Below are positions 45,301 through 54,300 of a DNA stretch of 64,000 nucleotides, piece by piece (the first letter of the stretch is position 1; every line of letters starts with the position of its first letter). Origin of the DNA: Gadus chalcogrammus (Eukaryota; Chordata; Actinopteri; Gadiformes; Gadidae). Where the stretch lies: the NCBI RefSeq assembly GCF_026213295.1, contig NC_079423.1:21405157-21469156 (forward strand), read 5' to 3'. The position numbers and the translations under genes were made by a program. The notes beneath the pieces are model-generated. The model was not told the DNA's origin, did no database searches, and saw nothing but the letters and a program-made list of their open reading frames with translations.

Positions 45301-48300
45301 ACATACAGGATCAACTTTTTGCCAACCGTTATGTTGACGGTCTCGTCAATTATGATCCCGATGTAATCACTGGCTCGTATTTTCTCATCCAATCCCTTCA
45401 ACACCACATCCTCGAGAGCCATTTCCATGTCACAGATGGATTCGCTGTGCCGGTAAAGCCCCTCAGATGTGGTGAAATCCGGGGCCTGAACTGTCGGTGG
45501 CTTTCTCACATTGGCCTTTCATGGCCATTTGTAGCTGTTTTAGGTTGGCAGCCGAAATGTGATCATTGCACTGACTGCTGCTGCTACTTGGTTTGAAGAA
45601 GTGGGTGATCATATTTTGATTCGCCATGTTTAATAGATACCGGTACTCCGCAAAGCTTGCCGCCGGCTTTCGCTAGATTGCCGCCGTTTAGTTCATAAAC
45701 CTACGGTAGTCTATAGCGATCTTATTTATTTTATCACACAGGCTACGCTACAATCAAAACCCTCATTGTTTTACATGAATTGGCTAAACAAATGACCACT
45801 GTAGCATATTTAAACACAATTCAAATTAACACATTCAAAAGTATTTCGGCTCAATTTAAAAGGTTGAATCTCCTCGTGACTGAATGTTCGTATAAAGCGT
45901 GCATGCTGTATGTGCGCAGGGTTGATGCGCGCATACAGCATGCATGCTTTTTTCTGTGGAGAACCAGCGCCTTGAATATTCCGCATAAAACGAAACCGGA
46001 TCGTTTTCGAACGTTTCGGCTCCGCGTGGACGGGGCCTTATTTCCAATCGGTCATTCTGACCGGAGACATTTGGAATTTTCGGTCCTCCTCATTTTTTTC
46101 CGGTCAAAGGCCGGTAATTACCGGTCAACGGGAACTCTGGTGCATACAATAACTACACTTTTATTTATTTTTACTGTAGTGAATAGCACCGAGTGAAAGT
46201 AAACGTTTTCTTTTTATCTAGTGACAGCGATTATGTCGTTCAGATTAGTACAGGTAAACTTAGTCAGAAGATCTAGAAATATAAGGCATAATGCTAGCTA
46301 TGGGCTAACTTAGTCTATCGGACACGCAATCAGTGCACTTGCAAATGAGTGCCTGCAAGTATAACCGATCGTGGTGTGACATTATTTAACCAGCAATCTA
46401 CCGCAAATACGACCAAACAGATGTACAACACGTACACAAAGCCCATCGTCCAACCCGGCAGATGCTGACAGACAGCCCACAACAAGCCAAACATCACCAT
46501 GGCGGGTGTGCTCACTCTCGCACAAAATCACTCCAACTTATCCAACTCCAAGGGTAGGCTGCTTCACTAAGACCACAACTAACTACAAGGCCTTCATAAC
46601 CATGCAGTGTGCCTAAGCCGGAAAGGACACAGAACAGTCACACACACTCATCTTATGCAAAACAATCAGTTTTATCATCAACATTCAGTCACTGCAAAGA
46701 TTTATAGACTAGCCTCTTACCATAAGTTAGAATGGAACCAAATTATGTGATTGATAGAGTCTGGTTTAGCTTTCGCTTGCTTTCCGTTTTAAGTATGACT
46801 TCGCAACATTACCGGCCCTATCTTGCATCCGGCGCAATTGACTTAATCACTGGCGCATGTGTCGCTGCTAGTTTGCAACTGGCGCAGAGCGTTCTTTTCC
46901 CTCCTGCGCCATGCGCCGGTAAATTAGGGAATGATCTTGTCTCCAGCGTAGCTACAACCGGCAAGCTCCACTCCTCTGCCTCCGCTGTGCTGGCTCTGTG
47001 GCTTCACCATAATCGCCTGGATCTACCGCTGGCTTACGCCGCTGCCGACTTCACAGCCTGTGGATTTTTAATCTGTTGCTCTGGATTGCGCTATGTTTGA
47101 CTCTCGCATCACGAGCGCATCTCTGCCGCTCCGTTACTCGGAGATGTTACGTCTCCGGATCTCCTCAAGGACCCCCCCACCTCAGCTTGCATCCCACCAT
47201 GACATTCTCAAACGACCAAAATACATCCACCGAGGCTCTGGACGGAATTTTCAGTACACTCACAACAGCAACAAAAACATCCGCTCCTTCTGGTCCACTG
47301 GGCCCCGCCCCCCTCTTCGCACAGCCCGTACGGTCAGTCCTGTCAATCACAGTGTACTGTCCCCTCTGCTCAAAGCAACCTGCTACACTCCACTCACCTG
47401 TCTGAAACTCTGCCTGCTGAACACCAGATCCCTCAGTAATAAGGCCCTTTTGATAAATGACTTTATTGTTGACCAGAGCCTAGACATCCTCTGCCTCACT
47501 GAGACCTGGCAACACCCAAATGACTTCTCCCATCTAAATGAGGCTGTCCCACCGGGTTTTTCTTTTATTAGTAAACCCCGGGTTAATGGGAGGGAGGGTG
47601 GCCTCGCTCTCCTCCACCGTGATAACATCAAAGTCATCACTGTCACAGTCCCCCATCACTCCTCCTTTGAATGTCTAGCTGTAAAACTCACAGGCCCCAA
47701 ACCCACTATCATTGTCACCATTTACAGACCACCAAAACCCTCTGCTGTTTTCCTCAATGAATTCTCATCACTACTTACATCTGTATGTGCAATGTCCCCC
47801 ACTGTCCTCCTTGGTGATTTCAACATCCACATTGACAACCCATCCTGTACTTTTGCTAATGACTTCACATCACTTCTGGACTGTCTTGGCATCACACAAC
47901 ATGTCACCCTCCCAACCCATAACAAAGGTCACATTCTGGATTGAATCTGCTGCACTGACGTCACTCCCACTAATCTTGATGTCATTGATTTCCCCATCTC
48001 CGACCACAAAGCTGTACTTTTTGACATTCATACCCAACTACACAAAACCAAGGAACAACAGACCATCTCCTTCAGAAACATCAAACATATCAACACCACA
48101 GACCTCTCCACCCTGATCAGCTCCTACCCCAACCCTCCCCCAGCTTCCTCCCTGACTGACCTGGTGACTCACTACAATAACTGCCTCTCCTCTTCCCTCA
48201 CAACCCTGGCCCCCCTGAAAACCTGCTCAGTGTCATTCACCCACACTGCTCCCTGGTTCACTTCTCATCTGCGCCAGCTCAAAGCCACTGGTCGTCGACT

Positions 48301-51300
48301 GGAGCGACTCCAAAATAAGACTCAACTCACTGTGCACCGCCAAATGTATTCGGACCACCTCCATCACTACAAGAATGCCTCATCAACACTGGTACAGGCA
48401 ACAGCAGAGTCCTCTTCTCAACAGTCAGCCACTTACTTCAGCCTCCTAAAACCCTCCCTCCAGACATTCCCACCACCCAATGCACTGCGTTCCTGGACTT
48501 CTTCAGCTCTAAAATCAACACCATTCACCAACAACTGGCCTCATCTCGCACCCCACCCTGGATGATCACCTCTGGCCAACCTCTCATCAGCTCCCTCTCT
48601 GACTTCACCCCAGTAACAGAACAGACCGTTTCAGAACTCATCCGCAAAGCCAAAACCACCACCTGTCAGCTCGATCCTCTTCCCACCTCCCTTGTCAAAG
48701 CATGTCTTCCGTCCATCTCCCCCATGATCACCAACATAATTAACTCCTCCCTCACTACTGGTACCGTACCCCCAACTCTCAAGCTGGCTGCCATCACTCC
48801 CATCCTGAAAAAACCTGGTGCTGACCCAACGGACCTTAACCATTACCGGCCCATCTCTAAAACACTTGAAAGGGTGGTTGCCGCACAACTATAGTCCCAC
48901 CTTCACACAAACAATCTCCACGAACCGTTCCAATCTGGCTTCCGTCCAAAACACAGCACTGAAACAGCCCTAGTCAAAATCACCAACGACCTCCTCCGTG
49001 CAGCCGACTCTGGATTACTCACCATTCTCATCCTCCTCGATCTCAGCGCAGCATTCGACACCATCTCCCACCCTCTGCTCCTGGACCGCCTGGCTGGCAT
49101 TGGGATCACTGGTGCTGCACTCTCCTGGTTTACATCCTACCTCACCGGCCGTCAACAATTTGTTCAACTAAGCAACCACAAGTCTGGGTGTTCAGGTGTC
49201 TCACTGGGAGTCCCCTAGGGGTCAGTCTTGGGTCCACTCTTGTTCACCACTTACCTTCTCCCGCTGGGCACACTCCTCCGTCACCATGGGGTCCATTTTC
49301 ACTGCTACGCTGACGACACACAGGTCTACATCTCCACCAAACCCACCGCTGCCATCCCCCCCACCTCCCTCATCACGTGCCAGGAAGAGATCCGGAGCTG
49401 GTTGAGCAGGAACTTCCTGAAACTCAATGGAAACAAGACCGAGGCCCTGCTCATCGGCTCCAAATCCACCCTCACCAAATCACAACACACCCCAGCTCCA
49501 CTCATAATCATCGATGGATTCCCAGTACCCTTCTCCGCCAAAGTCAAGAGCCTCGGCGTCATCCTGGACAACACCCTCTCATTCGCACCCCATATTCACA
49601 ACATCACCCGGACTGCAAATTCCACCTCCGCAACATCGCCAGACTCCGCCCATCACTGACCCAATCCAGCACTGAAATCCTAGTTCACTCATTTGTCACA
49701 TCACGCATAGACTACTGCAACGCCCTACTCACCGGACTCCCCACCAAACTCATCAGAACTCAGCCGCCCGGATCATCAACCGCACCAAATCATCTGACCA
49801 CATCACCCCTGTCCTCATCCAACTTCACTGGCTCCCAGTACACTACCGCATCCAATACAAAACCCTACTCCTCACCTACAAAGCTCTCCACAACCTAGCC
49901 CCCAGTTACCTCTGCGACCTCCTCCAAGAATACACTCCCTCCCGCTCCCTCCGCTCAACCTCTGCTGGACTACTATGTATCCCCACATCACGACTCATTA
50001 CAATGGGTGCCCGGTCATTCAGCTGTTCAGCACCCAGGCTCTGGAACTCCCTCCCCCCACACATAAAACAGTCAGACACCATTACAACCTTCAAGTCACA
50101 ACTCAAAACTCACCTGTTCAAACTCGCACACAACGTCTAACTGATCACCGTCTTGATTGTTTGTTTTGTCTTGTTTTTGTTTTATTTATTTATTTATTTA
50201 TTATTATTATTTTTCCACAATGTCTTGTTTTTAAACGATTTATGATAACTTTATGCTCTGTAAGGTGACCTTGGGTGACTTGAAAGGCGCCCTTTAAATT
50301 AAATTTATTATTATTATTATTATAATACAGTCCATGGCAATGTATATTAGGGGGACACATGCATATTAGGAACACAAGTCGATAACGATAATGCATACAA
50401 TACTGATAAGAAACGATGTTTATAATGTATTGCGTATCATTAAATAGAACCACAGTTACTGCATATCATATGTTATATCATATAGGTTTTCTTTGCCAAA
50501 ATGTATTTGAGGACTCAGTATTTCTGAAGTTGTGGAAGAAAACCTTATTCCATGTGTGAATAAGGCCATATTATTTGGCCATAAACTGAGCCATTTGCAG
50601 TTTGAAATTCATGTGCATCGGTCTCATCGGAGACTGCAGACGCAATGTCAAAATATCAACTCGTCAGATTCAAATGCGCTCATGGCTCTTAAAGGGGATG
50701 GGAGCTGGCACTCTCATTGGTTTGTTGCACGTTACGCCCAAACCACACCTACGGGTAATTAGGATACTTCAGACCAACCCTTTTTAGATATGCGCCGGGC
50801 GCAAGAGTAATTTTTTGCGCCGGTAAACTAGCGACATCGCCGTGAAACCGCCCACAAAGCTACTTGCGCTTGGCGCTTCTCACTTGCGTTTCAGACCGTT
50901 AAAAAAGGGCCCGACGTCTTCCTTGTGTTAGGCGCACATGGCTAATTTGCATTCGCGCACAGTATTGGCTGGCTCCGCAAGGCAAATAATAGAACATATT
51001 TAATTATCTTTCTATCTATTGATCAATGCATGCTTCTAGTTTTAATGTGATGTTTTTTGTGTATGTCCAGTCAGACTTGTTGTCTCCCTTGTTCTGCGTG
51101 GTCTTGTAGATTATACTGTGTGAGCTGAATCACCTAAATGAATTCCCGACGATTTGTGTCGTTTGGTATTCATAAAGACTTGACTAGGTTATCTATCTAT
51201 CTATCTAGGCTACTAATCAACAATTATTTGCCGAAGGCGTAGTAAATAGTTGGGAATTCACTTCGCCTTCGGCGAATAATTGTTAATTAAATGTTTTAGT

Positions 51301-54300
51301 ATATACTACCCGTGAACACTCCAAAAATAAACAAGATAATACTTTTTGCCGGGATTTATTTGTTTTTATTAGCGGTTTATTTGTTGTTATTAGCGTACAT
51401 TTTGCGATGAAAACAATATTGAGTTTGAGATGTCAATCATGGGATATTGCCATCTTAAGAAGCGCCATCTTAAGAGGTTCACGTGTAGCATATACTAACT
51501 ATATATCTATGTATTTATCTATGTATCTGTATAATCAGCTGAACACTTTCTTACTAGTCTCTACTCTCAAAGGTCTCAATGCGGCTTTGGTCTGTGTGTT
51601 TCCCCAACGTGACGTCATGCAAAGCAGTCTGGGGGAAATGAGAAACGATAGCAAACCGCTAAAATAGTACCTACTTTTTCGTATTGCATTCCGTTTTGTG
51701 ATACCTAACAACATTAAATACAAAAAATAACAGTTTAAATCTTTATTACCAACAAGCAAATTGTGCAAATTTAAAAAAAGGACAACTTGAAGTTGGTTGT
51801 ATGTAGGGCTGCAACTAACGATTATTTTAATAATCGATTAATCAGTCGATTATTTTATCGATTCATCTATGGATCGGATAAAAAAAGAAACATTTGTAAT
51901 TGCCGCATCTTTATTCAAAAACTGAACATAACTTAATGATAACTGGGATAACCAAAAAAAACATACAATGTATGATATACATTTATATATATGCAGTATA
52001 TAAGGGATGTCCATGGTTAACCGGTTAACCGATAAGATCTTTAACCGGTAAATACTAACGATTAAAAATAAATTAAATCATCTTAATTTCTCTCAGATGA
52101 CATGAGATCGTTAATTTTTATTGATATTGGATCGTTAAGGAGACTCCTTAACGATCCAAGTCTTTATTGATACCACTATTGATGCTTTTCTATTATTTTG
52201 TTGAAATATAACTTGTACTATTGCTTTAATTGCCGATAAGATGACCATAGCTCAAGATGGGACGTTAAACAGGTCATAATACCATCTTTACTATCTTATA
52301 TTGCTGGGAAAAATGGTTTTCGCCAAAATCTAATTTTTTTTTTTTTTGTGTTGCATTTGAACACATCAATCATATTACTGAGCCGACCTAAACACATCAC
52401 ATTTGACACTGTTTGCTACTTTTTTTAAGCTAACTAGCTCTATATCCTGCCGATTTGAACATGGATTAAAAAAACTGGATTACTATTTTTAACTGACGGG
52501 AATTTCTACACCGTCCAGTTGTGTGATTACTACCGCTGCTTTTGAATGTTGATGTACGCGGTTTCGACTCCGGGCCCGTCTGCACACCGTCTGCAGCAAC
52601 AGCAGCTGAAAGAGTTTTTGGTTGCACTAGACGGATACTATTTTTTTTTTAACCCAAAGACAGTGAAGGTACAATACTTTTATATAGGCCCAATGTTAAG
52701 ATATAACCAAAATACAAGCTGTGGTCGCTCTCATTAAAGCTCGCTGTGGGCGTGCATAGAACCATGAAACAACCTGTCGGCGGCTGGCTGTAAACAGTGC
52801 CGCGCCTACGAGTGATGTATTAATCGCGCGAGACTCAACGAATCGATGACTAAATTCGATGCCAACGCTTTTAGTAACCGATTTTTAGCGATTTTATCGA
52901 TTTGTTGTTGCAGCCCTAGTTGTATGCTATGTCACCTTTTCCGAGGAAAGTTCGCAAATGTCTTGATGTATGATTTTATCACTCATGCTAGGTCATTTCA
53001 GATGTATTTTCTTTAACCTTTATCCATAATGCTTGACTTTCTACTTGGTGGCAACCATTTTGAGAGGATTTGAGAGGAAGTACAAATTTGTCTTGCGTTT
53101 TCTTTTCAAATCAAAGCAATAATGATTTCTTGGTGTACATCTTGTGTTTGTTTGCTGCAGGTTGCTACGGCGTAGATCCAGCCAATGTGAGCAAGGACTG
53201 GAAGTGTGCACGCTGCAGGGCCAATGCCATGACTGAGGTCAGAACATGTCATTGGTTGTTTGTGCAAATAAGCTGTTACAGTGATGTATGATCAGGGGTT
53301 GGTTGTGCTTGGATTGCTGCATGATGGTTAGCTAGTTGAGACCTGAATTTCGATTGTATTTCCCTGTTTCAAAGGGATATTTCTGGTGCAGGTTTTGCAT
53401 GTGGGCTCGTCTCAATTAGATGGCTCTCCCTTTTAAATCGGTTGAAAGCCGAAATGTTCCCAAACTGGCTAAACGGTTTGGTTCTGTGACCAGAGCAGCT
53501 GCTGTCTCGAATAACAATCCTTTGGGGCTCTGCAGCAAAGGATGCTAACATAGGAATTCAGTTAACTCATGCGCATCAAAGTTTACATATAACAATATCG
53601 TGCCAGCCCTCATTTATGCATTTATAATTTATCGATTTGTTTGAAAATACCAGTCCCAAATTTCAAAAAGAGTATTTGTGTTGTCTTCAATGTGTTTATT
53701 CTTTCCCTCTAGAACTGCTGTTTGTGCTCTTTAAGGGGCGGGGCCCTCCAGAAAGCCAACAACAACAAGTGAGCGGAACCACACCACCTCCACTAGCATG
53801 TGTTTAATGTCAAGGTAGTTATCATTGAGCTTACTTCTGAGATCTGACCAGCGGCCTGTTTGTGTTTCAGGTGGGTACACGTGTTGTGTGCAGTGGCCGT
53901 GCTCGAAGCACGCTTTGTCAACATCACTGAGAGAAGTCCTGTGGACCTGAGCGGAATACCGTTGCAGAGATTTAAACTTGTGAGTTACTGTAAATAATGT
54001 CTTTATTTGCTTTGGTTTTTTTGTTGGATATTGTCCGTGGTTTTATCCGTGAACAAAAGGGACGATTATAAAACAGTGGGAACAACGGAACACTTTCGAC
54101 TTTGCTGGATGTTTTTCCTGCAGTTTGTGACTTGTGGAATGGAGGTCTGTATTTGTCCCTAAATGAGCTGTATATAATTAAAGGTGGTTGTTAGATTATT
54201 TTCTAGCCAACTGTTAGTCAATTAAATGGAAGACACTACTTATGAGACATCCTCAAAACATCCACGTGCTTGAGTACAACATTTTGTAGTTGTCTGTCTG

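Larger units (their letters stand above)
42081..46139 (-). mobile_element. hAT transposon, 4.06 kb, in the 11.7-kb kdm4a intron
   Basis: The ends are CAGTGTTTCCGC and the complement of CAGAGTTCCCGT; the target duplication is GTACATAC against GTGCATAC (42073-42080 and 46140-46147, one mismatch). The transposase is on the minus strand, antisense to kdm4a. The subterminal regions share ACCGGTCA words, likely transposase-binding repeats. Confidence 0.9.
46946..50330 (+). mobile_element. L2-type LINE, near full length, sense to kdm4a
   Basis: Endonuclease then reverse transcriptase on the plus strand, ending with the L2-type tail (TTGAAAGGCGCCCTTTAAATTAAATTTATT then ATT repeats, shortened here). 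Several stops and a frameshift make it inactive. The 5' boundary is approximate. Confidence 0.82.
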
